Below are positions 42,152 to 51,195 of a stretch of 64,000 bases of DNA, piece by piece. The position numbers and the translations under genes are program-made. The number at the start of each line of letters is the position of its first letter. The stretch's first letter is position 1. The stretch is from NCBI RefSeq assembly GCF_902652685.1, contig NZ_CACRUY010000019.1, positions 1 to 64,000 of the forward strand, written 5' to 3'. The notes beneath the pieces are model-generated. The model was not told the DNA's origin and made no database searches. It saw only the letters and a list, made by a program, of their open reading frames with translations. The stretch is from Mycobacterium sp. Marseille-P9652 (GTDB taxonomy: Bacteria; Actinomycetota; Actinomycetes; Mycobacteriales; Mycobacteriaceae).

Positions 42152-43447
42152 ATGCCGCTGCAACCTTCTATGAAGCTCCTGTCCGTCGACGACCACCTGA
42201 TCGAGCCACCGCAGGTCTGGGCGGACAGGCTGCCAAAGAAGTTCCTGGAGGACGGACCCCGCATCGTCGAGTTTCCGCGCGACGGGGCCCCGCCCGTGCA
42301 GCAATGGGTGTACGAGGGCAGGCCCTATCCCAACATCGGGCTGAATGCGGTCGCCGGCAAGTCGCCGGAGGAGTTCGGTGTCGATCCAATCCGCTACGCC
42401 GACATGATCCCCGGGTGCTACGACCCGAAGGCCCGGCTGGCGGACATGGACATCGACGGCGTGCACGCCATGCTGTGCTTTCCGTCCTTTCCGCGCTTCT
42501 GCGGCACCGTGTTCCTGGAAGGCGAGGACAAGGAACTCGCCCACCTGTCCGTCCAGGCGTGGAACGACTTCTCGCTCGACGAGTGGTGCGCCACCGACCC
42601 CGCCCGGTTCATCCCGATGGCGATCACCCCGCTGTGGGACCCGGCCCTGATCGTCGCCGAAATCGAGCGGGTGGCGGCCAAGGGGGCAAGAGCGATCGGG
42701 CTGCCGGACAACCCCACCAACCTGAAGCTGCCCAGCTACCACACCGCTTACTGGGAGCCGGTGTGGTCGGCGCTCCAAGAGACGAACCTGACTGCGGTGA
42801 TGCACTTCGGCAGTGGCGGATTCCCGCCCCAGACGGCGCCCGAGGCGCCCTTCGCGGTGATGATCACGTTGATGGGTACCACGTCCATGGCCGCGGCGAC
42901 CGAGCTGATCTTTTCGCCGGTGTTCCACAAACACCCGAACCTCAAAGTCGCATTCTCCGAGGGCGGCGTGGGCTGGATGCCGTACCTGGTCGAGCGGGCG
43001 GACTATGTCTGGCGCAAGCACAAGTTCTACCAGAACATCCACCCCACGGTCGCGCCGTCGGAACTGTTCCGCCGCAACATCTCCGGATGCTTCATCGAGG
43101 ACGAGGTCGGCATGTCGATGCGCCACCAGATCGGCATCGACAACATCACCTGGGAATGCGACTACCCGCACTCGGACTCGTTCTGGCCAAAGAGTCGGGC
43201 GCGCGCGGAGGAGATGCTCGCGGACGTGCCCGACGAGGAGGCCGCCAAGATCGTCGAACTCAACACGCGGCGCTGGTATGCGTTCCCGGAGGACGGCTTC
43301 AAGTCCTGCACGGCGGATGCCGGATGGCGCCCGAATGGCGGCAACGCACCCGATTACGACTACGACGAGGTGATGGCCGGCCACGGCGGGATCGGCTTGG
43401 AGGCCTTCCTGAATAAGATGGAAGAGCAGAAGTCCCATAAGATCTGA
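42152..43447 (+). CDS. Amidohydrolase-2 family metal-dependent hydrolase
   Basis: The 431-residue protein parallels the one at 23202-24512: KLLSVDDHLIEPPQVWADRL, TAVMHFGSGGFPP, KVAFSEGGVGWMPYLVERAD and WECDYPHSDSFWPKS. These give the metal-binding TIM-barrel residues of the PF04909 group. The reaction is unknown; decarboxylation or C-C hydrolysis would suit the cluster. ATG at 42152 is preferred; 42113 and 42170 are alternatives. The AT-rich segment before it (42085-42112) probably holds the promoter. Confidence 0.82.
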   Translation: MPLQPSMKLLSVDDHLIEPPQVWADRLPKKFLEDGPRIVEFPRDGAPPVQQWVYEGRPYPNIGLNAVAGKSPEEFGVDPIRYADMIPGCYDPKARLADMDIDGVHAMLCFPSFPRFCGTVFLEGEDKELAHLSVQAWNDFSLDEWCATDPARFIPMAITPLWDPALIVAEIERVAAKGARAIGLPDNPTNLKLPSYHTAYWEPVWSALQETNLTAVMHFGSGGFPPQTAPEAPFAVMITLMGTTSMAAATELIFSPVFHKHPNLKVAFSEGGVGWMPYLVERADYVWRKHKFYQNIHPTVAPSELFRRNISGCFIEDEVGMSMRHQIGIDNITWECDYPHSDSFWPKSRARAEEMLADVPDEEAAKIVELNTRRWYAFPEDGFKSCTADAGWRPNGGNAPDYDYDEVMAGHGGIGLEAFLNKMEEQKSHKI

Positions 43448-43452
43448 CCGGT

Positions 43453-43466
43453 CCGCGCGCACGCGG
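43453..43466. terminator. Short GC hairpin between convergent genes
   Basis: CCGCG-CGCA-CGCGG lies in the 20-bp gap between the amidohydrolase and the adenylyl cyclase gene ends. It could stop transcription from both sides. There is no T-run. Confidence 0.25.
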
Positions 43467-43467
43467 C

Positions 43468-44961
43468 TCAATCGAGCGGGACGGCGATGTCGGTCGAAGT
43501 GGTGCGGCCGCGTAGCACCTTGGAGTCGATGACCCGCCACCGCCGCGACTCCTCCTGATTGGCCATGACCACTGCCGCGGCCGACACGGCGACGCCGGCC
43601 GACAGCTTGGCGATTTCGGTGAGCCGCGCCGCCTCGTTGACCGGGTCGCCGATCACCGTGTATTCGTAGCGGCCCGGATGGCCGACGTTGCCGGCCACCG
43701 CCATGCCGGCCGACACTCCGATGCCGGCCCTGATCGGCGCGCCGGGTGGATTCAGTAGCGCGTTGAGTTCACGCGCTGTGGCCAACGCGTGGGCGGCGCT
43801 GTCGGCATCTTCGAAAGGAGCGCCAAAAATCGCCAGTGCGGCGTCCCCTTCAAACTTGTTGATCAGACCACTGTTTCGTTCCACGACATTCACCACCACT
43901 GCGAAAAATTTGTTGAGCGTCTCCAACAACTCGGGTGGTTCCACTGTGGCGGCCAGTCGTGTCGAGCCGACGAGGTCCACAAATAACACCGCCACCTCGC
44001 GGTTGACACCCCCCATCTCAATCTGGTCACCGGCGGCGAGTTGCTCGGCCAAACGGGCCACCTCGTGGCCGACGTGGCGGCCGAACAGGTCGCGCAACCG
44101 TTCGCGTTCGCGTAGACCAGTTGCCATGGTGTTGAAACCGGCCTGCAGTAGCCCGAGCTCCGAGGCGTCGAAAACGGGCACCGATACGTCGAAATCGCCA
44201 CGCCGCACCGTTTGCATGCCGCGCGTCACTTCGTCGATGGGATCGGCTATGGCCGACCCGTTGAACGCCGCGACCACTAAGCCGCACGCCACCGTGCAAC
44301 TGTCGAGCACCAGTACGGTGAGGGCGAGCCGGTGCGCCGGATAATCCACGGCCAAGGCGCTGGCGGCGACCAGGATACCCATCAGCAGCGGAGCACCGGT
44401 TCCGATCAACCAGGCGCTCATGGCACGCAGCCGGAGGCCTGGCCCTTGAGGCTGTGTCGGCGGGTGATCGGTGAGCAGCTTGGCCGTTGTCGGCCGTAGC
44501 GCGATCTTGCACATCCAATACGACAGTGCGGTTGTCACGATGGCGCCCAGGATCATCGACACGCCCAGCGTCGCCGCCAGCCACGGTGTGCCGAGGTTGA
44601 TCAGGACGAAAACGACGCTGGCCGTGGACCACACCGCCCCGTGGACGACGGCCATCCTCCTCGGTATGGCCAAGACGACCCGCCGCGCGGTCGCGTCGCT
44701 CGCGCCCGCCGGCAGGCTCATCCACAAATAACCGCAGATCGACGCACAGGGAAGGCTGACGGCGCAATAGCAGAGCGCCACAACGATGTTGAACCGCAAC
44801 ACATGTTGTTGGGCGAGCGCCGTGCCCGTCGGCAGGCCCCACAGGGCCAGTGCGGCGATCAACGCCGAGCCGACAATCGTTGGGATGACCGCCCCGGAAA
44901 TGAGCAGGGGTCTTCCGGCGGGAGCGAACGGCGAACGCAGCCCGCGCCGGACCCGCTTCAC
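43468..44961 (-). CDS. Membrane-bound class III adenylyl cyclase (HAMP type)
   Basis: The 497-residue protein has about six N-terminal membrane helices (residues 15-260), a HAMP linker (IADPIDEVTRGMQTVRRGDF) and a class III cyclase domain (about residues 320-470). The metal Asp residues are in VLFVDLVGSTRLA and FEGDAALAIFG, the adenine-specifying Lys/Asp in NKFEGD and EYTVIGDPVNEAARL, so it should make cAMP. It resembles the Rv1318c-Rv1320c/Rv3645 group. It overlaps the SMP-30-like gene by 4 nt (GTGA) as the last gene of a four-gene catabolic operon, an unusual place for a cyclase. Confidence 0.88.
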   Translation of the reverse strand: MKRVRRGLRSPFAPAGRPLLISGAVIPTIVGSALIAALALWGLPTGTALAQQHVLRFNIVVALCYCAVSLPCASICGYLWMSLPAGASDATARRVVLAIPRRMAVVHGAVWSTASVVFVLINLGTPWLAATLGVSMILGAIVTTALSYWMCKIALRPTTAKLLTDHPPTQPQGPGLRLRAMSAWLIGTGAPLLMGILVAASALAVDYPAHRLALTVLVLDSCTVACGLVVAAFNGSAIADPIDEVTRGMQTVRRGDFDVSVPVFDASELGLLQAGFNTMATGLRERERLRDLFGRHVGHEVARLAEQLAAGDQIEMGGVNREVAVLFVDLVGSTRLAATVEPPELLETLNKFFAVVVNVVERNSGLINKFEGDAALAIFGAPFEDADSAAHALATARELNALLNPPGAPIRAGIGVSAGMAVAGNVGHPGRYEYTVIGDPVNEAARLTEIAKLSAGVAVSAAAVVMANQEESRRWRVIDSKVLRGRTTSTDIAVPLD

Positions 44962-45905
44962 GTCGACGCCTGCGCAGCGCCCGAAACTTCCCGCCAGTGT
45001 TCGACCGCCACCAATCGTCCCGATGAGGCGAGCGTCATGAACAACGTCTCGCCATCGGTGCTGACTGCGACGTTGGTCGTCATTGGGTCGTCGGCGGGAA
45101 TCGCGCCCAGCAGTTCTCCGGTCGGGGAGATGACGGTGACACCGCCGGTCCCGAGGGTCGCGACGATGATTCTGCCGGCCGCGTCCACACAGAGCCCGTC
45201 GGCACCTCCGACGTTCAGGGGACCACCGCTGGGCACCGTTGCCAGACCGCGCGCCCGGGACACCTCTCCGGGCCCGTCGAGAGTGAATTCCCAGACCCGT
45301 CGCGTGCGCGTCTCGGCCACGTAGAGCAACGCCCCGTCGGGGGACAGGGCCACGCCATTGGGCATCTCGAGTGGGTAGACGATCTCGCGAAGCCCACCGT
45401 CGACGGTGCCGTAGAGCAGCCCGGTCATGCCGCGGTTCCGGTTGTGCGTGGTTCCGCCGTCGGTGACATAGAAGCCGCCATCGCCGTCAACGCAGATGTC
45501 GCTGGGCCGCATCAGCGGCAGCGTGCTGCCTGAAAGCGTGATGAATTCGGTGTACAGGATGCTGACCTCACCGCCGGCTTCGATCAGCTGCAGCGCGGGC
45601 ACTACGGGGTGGTCGGGCGCCCCCATTGGCCGGAAAAGCGTTGCGCAGCCGACGAAGTCGTAGGGCCAGGGGCCGAGCCCGAAGCTGGAACCGCCGTTCT
45701 GACAGACCACCAACCGACCGTCCGGAAGCCGGGCCACCCCGTTGGGGCCGCCGCCGGTCTCGGCGCCGGTCTCAGTGACGCCGTCGGGGCGGACGCGGGT
45801 GATCCTGCCGGCCGCCATCTCCGACACGACGACGGACCCATCGTCGAAGGGAACCGGGCTCTCGGGAAACAAAAGCCCTTCGGCCAGGCAACGGCCAGCG
45901 CTCAC
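44958..45905 (-). CDS. SMP-30/gluconolactonase-like beta-propeller protein
   Basis: The 315-residue protein has repeated propeller blades: GLLFPESPVPFDDGSVVVSE, MAAGRITRVRPDG, GPNGVARLPDGRLVVCQNGG, RPSDICVDGDGGFYVTDGG, EMPNGVALSPDGALLYVAET and GADGLCVDAAGRIIVATLG. The Glu/Asn/Asp residues within these could bind the divalent metal used by lactonases. A lactone hydrolase function is the family default. The GTG start overlaps the SnoaL-like stop (GTGA), and its stop overlaps the cyclase start. Confidence 0.78.
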   Translation of the reverse strand: MSAGRCLAEGLLFPESPVPFDDGSVVVSEMAAGRITRVRPDGVTETGAETGGGPNGVARLPDGRLVVCQNGGSSFGLGPWPYDFVGCATLFRPMGAPDHPVVPALQLIEAGGEVSILYTEFITLSGSTLPLMRPSDICVDGDGGFYVTDGGTTHNRNRGMTGLLYGTVDGGLREIVYPLEMPNGVALSPDGALLYVAETRTRRVWEFTLDGPGEVSRARGLATVPSGGPLNVGGADGLCVDAAGRIIVATLGTGGVTVISPTGELLGAIPADDPMTTNVAVSTDGETLFMTLASSGRLVAVEHWREVSGAAQAST

Positions 45906-46447
45906 GGCCGTTCCTCGTCGCTCCGCGTCACCGCGTTGCTCTGCCACCACTCCGTGAAGACCGGGTCGGTCAGCGGCAGGTCACCAACCCCGGTCTGGTT
46001 TCGTGGCCAGAAGGCAGCCTCTTGTGCCAGGGGCGACGCCCGGCGGTTCACGCCGTAGAACAGGCGATGCCTTCGGTGCAGGAAAAGCCAACGGCTGCCA
46101 TAACGTTCGTAACGGTCCTCGTACTTGATGAGCTGTTCGACGAACCCCTCGGCGTGGGTCTGCGCGAAGCACTGGGCCCAGACCTGCCCGCGGGCGCGGT
46201 CCTCGGTGTCCAGCTCCACGAGGTGGTTGGCGACAAGGATGACCGCGAACACGCTGGCGTCGAGGCTGGCCGACATCAGCCGGCGCAGCGCTTCGCGCCC
46301 CTCACCGTGGTCGCCGAACCGGGCATGCGGGACGAACAATTCGGCCATCGCATCGACGTCGCGCGCTTCGATCGCGGCGGCGTAACGGTAGGGCAGCTGA
46401 CGAATCTCCTCCTTCGCCAACAGTTCCCGGACTTGCGCGTCATGCAT
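45902..46447 (-). CDS. SnoaL/NTF2-like protein
   Basis: The 181-residue product has the alpha+beta cone of NTF2-like proteins: LAKEEIRQLPYRYAAAIEAR, DVDAMAELFVPHARFGDHGE, and later RYGSRWLFLHRRHRLFYGVN. Family members include isomerases such as ketosteroid isomerase, hydratases and non-catalytic subunits. ATG at 46447 lies 5 bp after the stop of the SDR gene. The arrangement SDR, SnoaL, SMP-30, cyclase suggests a short pathway on a ring ketone or lactone. Confidence 0.75.
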   Translation of the reverse strand: MHDAQVRELLAKEEIRQLPYRYAAAIEARDVDAMAELFVPHARFGDHGEGREALRRLMSASLDASVFAVILVANHLVELDTEDRARGQVWAQCFAQTHAEGFVEQLIKYEDRYERYGSRWLFLHRRHRLFYGVNRRASPLAQEAAFWPRNQTGVGDLPLTDPVFTEWWQSNAVTRSDEERP

Positions 46448-46452
46448 TGTGG

Positions 46453-47268
46453 CTATGGGACCGGGGTCGGCGGGCCGAGGATGTAGCGTCCGGATTGCGG
46501 GTGGTGATACCAGCCGCCCGCCGCCGAGGTCCCACCGTCGACGTGCAGCGTCTGCCCGGTCACGTAGGCGCTGAGGTCGCTGGCGAGGAATATTGCCGCC
46601 CCGGCCATCTCGTCGACGTGGCCCGCGCGGCCCATCGGCACCATCAATTTGGCGTTCTCGACACCGTTCGGTGCCATCTTCTCCAGGCTCTCGGTGAGCG
46701 TGAAGTCGGGTGCGAGCCCATTGACGCGGATGTTGTGCGGCGCCAGTTCCAGGGCCGCGGTCTTGGTGAAGTTGACCACTCCCGCTTTGGCCGCGGCATA
46801 GGCGGCGAACCCGGGCGCGGCCCGTACCGCCTCGATGGTGCTGATGTTGATGACGCTGCCGCCCCGCCCCGCCTCGACCAGGGCCCGCGCGATGCGCTGC
46901 GTACAGAGCAGAACCTGAGTCAGGTTGATCCGGATCAGGGCGTCCCAGCCATTGGGAGAGGTGTCCAGCAACCCGGACCAGAAGACCCCGCCCGCATTGT
47001 TGACCAGGATGGTCGGAACGCCCAGTGCGTCGACGGTGGTGGCCAGCGCCGCGTCGACCTGTTCGGCGTCGCGTACATCGGTGACACACGCGAGGCCGCC
47101 GATGCGGGCGGCCACCTCCGTGGCGCTCGGCTGGTCCTTCTCCCAGATGGCCACCCGCGCGCCGAATTCGGTGAAGGCCGCGGCGATGGCGCTGCCAATC
47201 CCACCGCCCCCGCCCGTGACGACGGCGACCCGGCCGTCCAGCGATGCGGCGTTCCGGTGCAGCGTCAT
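46453..47268 (-). CDS. Short-chain dehydrogenase/reductase
   Basis: The 271-residue SDR has T-G-G-G-G-G-I-G near residue 20, VNNAGG, the Ser of INISTIE and YAAAK for catalysis, and a C-terminal YVTGQTLHVDGGTSAAGG. It is an NAD(P)-dependent alcohol/ketone oxidoreductase. It starts the minus-strand operon that ends with the adenylyl cyclase and is divergent from the mycofactocin-type SDR; a perfect palindrome lies in between. Confidence 0.84.
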   Translation of the reverse strand: MTLHRNAASLDGRVAVVTGGGGGIGSAIAAAFTEFGARVAIWEKDQPSATEVAARIGGLACVTDVRDAEQVDAALATTVDALGVPTILVNNAGGVFWSGLLDTSPNGWDALIRINLTQVLLCTQRIARALVEAGRGGSVINISTIEAVRAAPGFAAYAAAKAGVVNFTKTAALELAPHNIRVNGLAPDFTLTESLEKMAPNGVENAKLMVPMGRAGHVDEMAGAAIFLASDLSAYVTGQTLHVDGGTSAAGGWYHHPQSGRYILGPPTPVP

Positions 47269-47338
47269 TCACTTCTCCTCACGCCCATCGGACCGCGTTG
47301 GGAAGGGATATCCACCATGTGACCGCGAGTGACAGATT

Positions 47339-47351
47339 AACACTCAGTGTT
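47339..47351. promoter_or_regulatory. Perfect 13-bp palindrome between divergent SDR genes
   Basis: AACACT-C-AGTGTT is a perfect odd-centred palindrome in an AT-rich segment 71 bp from the minus-strand start and 73 bp from the plus-strand start. It looks like a TetR-type operator for both genes. Confidence 0.5.
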
Positions 47352-47423
47352 CTATTATCCAATGAAGTGGTGGCGGCCACGGTGTTGTGTGGCGTGCCGC
47401 CGAATCTGACGATGGAGGAGCAG

Positions 47424-48281
47424 ATGCAGCGACTGAGCGGCAAGGTCGCCGTCATCACCGGCGCGGCGCGCGGCCAAGGCCGCAGCCACGCCATCCACCT
47501 GGCCGACGAGGGCGCCGACATCATTGCGCTCGACATCTGTGCTGACATCGACACCAACGGATACCCGCTGGCGACGCGCGCCGACCTCGACGAGACGGTC
47601 AACCTCGTCGAGAAGTCGGGCCGGCGCGCGGTGTCCGCAGTTGTCGATGTTCGCGACCGCGCTGCCCTGAAGAAGGCGATCGACGAGGCGGTCGCGGAGT
47701 TGGGCGGCCTGCACGTAGTGGTGGCCAACGCCGGAATTTGTCCGCTGGGCAACGACGTTCCGTCGCGCGGTTTCACCGACGCGTTCGACGTCGACTTCAT
47801 CGGCGTGGTCAACGCCGTCCATGTGTGCTTGGAGCACCTCGGGGCCGGCGCCTCGATCATCGTCACGGGATCCATCGCCGGTCTGGTCGACCAGAAGGAT
47901 CTGGCCAGCGGCGGCGGCCCGCAAGGCCCCGGCGGCGCGGGCTACGGGCTCGCCAAGAAGATGCTGCGTGAGTACACGAAGGGACTGGCCCTGTCGCTGG
48001 CTCCGGAACAGATCCGGATCAACACCGTGCATCCGACGAACGTCAACACCGATATGCTGCACAACCTTCCGATGTACCGAACGTTCCGTCCGGACTTGCC
48101 GGAGCCGACTCGCGCGGACGCCGAGATCGTCTTCCCGGTGCTGCAGGCGATGCCCGTGCCGTGGATCGAGCCGGAGGACGTGTCGTTTCTGGTGGTGTAC
48201 CTCGCCTCCGACGAGTCGCGTTACGTCACCGGTCAGCAATTGTTCGTCGACGCGGGCGCGGGTCTCAAACTGGGGCTGTAA
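47424..48281 (+). CDS. Mycofactocin-type short-chain dehydrogenase
   Basis: The 285-residue SDR starts MQRLSGKVAVITGAARGQGR, then SHAIHLADEGADIIALDIC, and has the inserted DIDTNGYPLATRADLDETVN segment that marks mycofactocin-dependent SDRs, which keep NAD(H) bound and pass electrons to mycofactocin. Catalytic Ser in VTGSIAG and Tyr-Lys in YGLAK are present. It may oxidise an alcohol in the pathway. A GGAGGAG ribosome site (47414-47420) favours ATG at 47424 over 47412. It is the only gene of its plus-strand unit. Confidence 0.87.
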   Translation: MQRLSGKVAVITGAARGQGRSHAIHLADEGADIIALDICADIDTNGYPLATRADLDETVNLVEKSGRRAVSAVVDVRDRAALKKAIDEAVAELGGLHVVVANAGICPLGNDVPSRGFTDAFDVDFIGVVNAVHVCLEHLGAGASIIVTGSIAGLVDQKDLASGGGPQGPGGAGYGLAKKMLREYTKGLALSLAPEQIRINTVHPTNVNTDMLHNLPMYRTFRPDLPEPTRADAEIVFPVLQAMPVPWIEPEDVSFLVVYLASDESRYVTGQQLFVDAGAGLKLGL

Positions 48282-48294
48282 CTGTCGGGCAAGT

Positions 48295-49092
48295 TCAGCG
48301 TCCACGAAAGTTCGGGTCGCGTCGCTCGCTGAAGGCCGCCATGCCCTCGGCGACGTCGTCGGTCGCGGCGACCTGCTCCACCAACAGCGCCTCGGTACGG
48401 AAGGCGGCATCGCGGTCGACGTCGAACGCCTGATTCAGCATCGCCTTGGCCGCCGCGAGCGCACGGGTGGGCCCCTCGGCGAGGCGATTGGCCCAGGCCG
48501 CTGTCTCGGCTTCCAGGTCGTCGGGGGCGACGACCTTGTTGACCAGGCCGAGGTGTTCGGCCTCCGCCGCGGACAGCTCCCCGCCGAAAAACAGCAGCTG
48601 CTTTGCGACGTTGAACGGGACCTTGCGCGCGAGCAGATAGGCGGCACCCCCGTCCGGCGCGAGCCCGCGCCGCGCGAAAAGCTCGATAATGCGGGCACTT
48701 TCGGCGGCCACGATGAGATCGCAGGCCAGCACCATGCTGGCGCCCACCCCGGCGGCGATCCCGTTGAGCGCGCACAGCACCGGTTTCTCGCAGTCGAGCA
48801 ACGCGGACACCACCGCCTGAGACCCGGTGCGCAAGATGCGGGCGGCGTCGCCCGCAACGCGGTCCTTCTTGGGCTGCATCCCGGGATCCCGGAGATTCGG
48901 TCCCGTACAGAAGTGCTTGTCACCGCGGCCGGTGAGCACCACCGCCCGGACGCCTGGCTCGTCGGATGCCGACCGCAGGTGTTCGATGAGGGCTTGCTGC
49001 ACCGCCCGCGTCACCGAGTTGCCGGCCTCGGGGCGGTCCAAGACCAACCAGAGCACCGCGCCCTCGGTGCGGACGGCAAGCCCGGGGGTCAC
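48295..49092 (-). CDS. Crotonase-family protein
   Basis: The 265-residue protein has LVLDRPEAGNSVTRAVQQAL, VVLTGRGDKHFCTGPNLRDP (oxyanion segment) and ALNGIAAGVGASMVLACDLI. At the catalytic-Glu region it reads LFARRGLAPDGGAAYLLARK, with Arg where hydratases have the first Glu and Asp in the second place. This PDGG form is common among CoA isomerases. GTG start overlaps the P450 end by 4 nt, so the P450 and this protein are co-translated. Confidence 0.8.
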   Translation of the reverse strand: MTPGLAVRTEGAVLWLVLDRPEAGNSVTRAVQQALIEHLRSASDEPGVRAVVLTGRGDKHFCTGPNLRDPGMQPKKDRVAGDAARILRTGSQAVVSALLDCEKPVLCALNGIAAGVGASMVLACDLIVAAESARIIELFARRGLAPDGGAAYLLARKVPFNVAKQLLFFGGELSAAEAEHLGLVNKVVAPDDLEAETAAWANRLAEGPTRALAAAKAMLNQAFDVDRDAAFRTEALLVEQVAATDDVAEGMAAFSERRDPNFRGR

Positions 49093-50285
49093 AGCCGCAT
49101 CGGCACGCTGGCCGGGCCGCGCACGGAATTGGTGTGCACGTACGTCACCGCGCCTTCGTCGACGTCCCAGGTGGGGAACCGCTTCAGCGTCTCCTCCAGA
49201 GCAATCCGGGTCTCCAGGCGGGCCAGCGCCGCGCCCAGGCAGAAGTGCGATCCGTGCCCGAAGCTGATGTGCCGGATCCCCGTGCGCTCGACGTCGAGGA
49301 CGTCGGGGTTGACGTATTGGCGTTCGTCGCGGCCTGCCGACCCCGTCAGCAGGGCAACGCGCGATCCCGCCGGGATGAGCGTGCCGTTGTAGGTGGCATC
49401 GCGTTTCGTGTAGCGGCCCTGTACGGGCGACGGCGCGTCATAGCGCAGCAGTTCCTCCACGGCGTTGCCGATCAGGTCCGGCCGGTCGACCAGCTTGGCC
49501 CGCTGGTCGGGGTACCGCGCCAGCGTCAGCGCGGCCCATCCCAGCAGGCGCGCGACGGTCTCGTTGCCGGCGACGTTGATCATCGCGATGAACATCAACA
49601 CTTCACCGTCGTCCAGGCGACGAGTCTTGCGGCCCGCCTGGACCAGGTCGGAGGCCATCAGGCTGCCGACGATGTCGTCGGTCGGTGTGGCCCGCCGTCG
49701 CTGAATCTGATCCGCGTAGTAGGCGAACAGCTTCGCGTTGGCCTGCTGGCCCTCCTCGCTGAGCTGGGTCGTGCCCTCGTCGCGGTGTAGCTGGGCATCC
49801 GACCACTCACGCAGGTTGTCGTGGTCTTCCTCGGGAAAGCCCAGCATGGAGCTGATCACCATCACCGGGAGCTTCATCGAGAACTCGCGCACGTAGTCAA
49901 AGCCGCCCGTCCCCACGAACGCATCCAGGTAGTCACAGCAGAGCGAGCGCACCCGGTCCTCGAGCTGAGCAATCTGGGTGCGAAAGAATGTGCGATTGAC
50001 CATCTTTCGCAGTGCGGTGTGATCGGGTGGATCCATCATGATCATCGCCCGCGGCGACGGCCACGGCTCGTCGGTGATCGCATCGAGGGTGAGCCCATGC
50101 GACGAGGAGAACGTCTCGGTGTCCAACGACGCCTCCATCACGTCGCCGAACCGGCTCAACGCGTAGAAGTCGTAATGCGCGTTGTAGTACGTTGGCGCTT
50201 CGTCGCGCAGCCGTTTCCAGACCCCGTACGGATTCTGGTGCAGCGCGCGGTCGAACGGATCCCAACGTAACTCGATCGTCGTCAT
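49089..50285 (-). CDS. Cytochrome P450
   Basis: The 398-residue P450 has I-helix NVAGNETVARLLGWAALTLA, ExxR in EELLRYDAPSPVQGR and heme loop FGHGSHFCLGAALARLETR with Cys349. ATG at 50285 gives the standard N-terminus MTTIELRWDPFDRALHQNPY; the longer form would include the operator region. Divergent from the crotonase gene at 50381. Confidence 0.89.
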   Translation of the reverse strand: MTTIELRWDPFDRALHQNPYGVWKRLRDEAPTYYNAHYDFYALSRFGDVMEASLDTETFSSSHGLTLDAITDEPWPSPRAMIMMDPPDHTALRKMVNRTFFRTQIAQLEDRVRSLCCDYLDAFVGTGGFDYVREFSMKLPVMVISSMLGFPEEDHDNLREWSDAQLHRDEGTTQLSEEGQQANAKLFAYYADQIQRRRATPTDDIVGSLMASDLVQAGRKTRRLDDGEVLMFIAMINVAGNETVARLLGWAALTLARYPDQRAKLVDRPDLIGNAVEELLRYDAPSPVQGRYTKRDATYNGTLIPAGSRVALLTGSAGRDERQYVNPDVLDVERTGIRHISFGHGSHFCLGAALARLETRIALEETLKRFPTWDVDEGAVTYVHTNSVRGPASVPMRL

Positions 50286-50310
50286 CGGCACCGTCCTCTC
50301 GTCAAAGAAC

Positions 50311-50332
50311 ACTATTACATTATCTGTATAGT
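50311..50332. promoter_or_regulatory. Inverted repeat in the P450/crotonase divergent promoter
   Basis: ACTAT (50311-50315) and ATAGT (50328-50332) are inverted arms with a 12-nt spacer in an AT-rich gap. The right arm overlaps ATCTGTATAG, also found at 21728-21737. Suggests a shared regulator; weak by itself. Confidence 0.35.
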
Positions 50333-50380
50333 TGCACCATCGGCGACGATGTGCTTGCCCGGTCTTGAGGAGGATTAGCG

Positions 50381-51193
50381 ATGGAAACGCGAGAACTCGA
50401 GCACGTGATCTACCAGAAGGACGGCCCCATTGCGCGGATCATCCTCAACAACCCCAACGCCGCCAACGCACAGTCCTCCGAGATGGTCCACAGCGTCAAC
50501 GAGGCGCTGGACGACGCGCAGTACGACTATGACATCAAGGTCGTGATCATCAAGGCCAACGGCAAGGGATTCTGCTCAGGCCACATCCCCACCGGCGCGT
50601 ACCCCGAATTCATGGCCGAACTGCAGGCGTCGGGGAAGGTATGGCGTTCAGCGGCACAACTGTTCCTGTGGCCGGTGCTGAAATTGTGGGAATTCCCCAA
50701 GCCGGTGATCGCCCAGGTGCACGGGTATGCGATCGGCGGCGGCACGACATGGGCGCTGATCCCTGAGATCACGGTGTGTTCCGAGGACGCGTGGTTTCAG
50801 ATGCCCTTGGTGCCGGGGTTCGGTCTGCCGGGCGCCGAGACCATGTTCGAGCCGTGGGTGTTCATGAACTACAAGCGGGCCGCCGAGTACCTCTACACCG
50901 CGCAGCGGTTGAGCGCGGCGGAAGCGCTCGAGTTCGGCCTCGTGAACCGGGTCGTCCCCGCCGACGAGCTCGAGGCCACCGTCGAGGACCTGGCCGCACA
51001 GATCGCGAAGGCGCCCCTGATCACGTTGCAGGCCGTCAAGTCCGGCGTCATCCGCGCGTGGGAGACGATGGGCTTTCGGACTCACCAGCAAGCGAGTAAC
51101 GACCTGCAGGCGATGGTGACCGGCAGCAAGGAGTTCCAGGAATTCATCGCGGAGCTCATGAAGAAGGGCTCCAAACCGACTGAACGCATTTAG
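50381..51193 (+). CDS. Crotonase-family protein
   Basis: The 270-residue protein has RIILNNPNAANAQSSEMVHS, KVVIIKANGKGFCSGHIPTG and VHGYAIGGGTTWALIPEITV. The catalytic region reads FQMPLVPGFGLPGAETMFEP, which lacks the hydratase Glu in the first position, and the oxyanion segment has Ser-Gly-His rather than Gly-Asp. Reaction unclear. A strong ribosome site GAGGAGGA lies at 50367-50374, 6 nt before the ATG. It is followed after 2 bp by an acyl-CoA dehydrogenase. Confidence 0.8.
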   Translation: METRELEHVIYQKDGPIARIILNNPNAANAQSSEMVHSVNEALDDAQYDYDIKVVIIKANGKGFCSGHIPTGAYPEFMAELQASGKVWRSAAQLFLWPVLKLWEFPKPVIAQVHGYAIGGGTTWALIPEITVCSEDAWFQMPLVPGFGLPGAETMFEPWVFMNYKRAAEYLYTAQRLSAAEALEFGLVNRVVPADELEATVEDLAAQIAKAPLITLQAVKSGVIRAWETMGFRTHQQASNDLQAMVTGSKEFQEFIAELMKKGSKPTERI

Positions 51194-51195
51194 CC

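Noticed and set aside
35389-47351. KstR or KstR2 boxes at the divergent promoters
   Set aside because: The palindromes do not fit the AACnnGTT core of KstR nor the CAAG/CTTG core of KstR2 as I know them.
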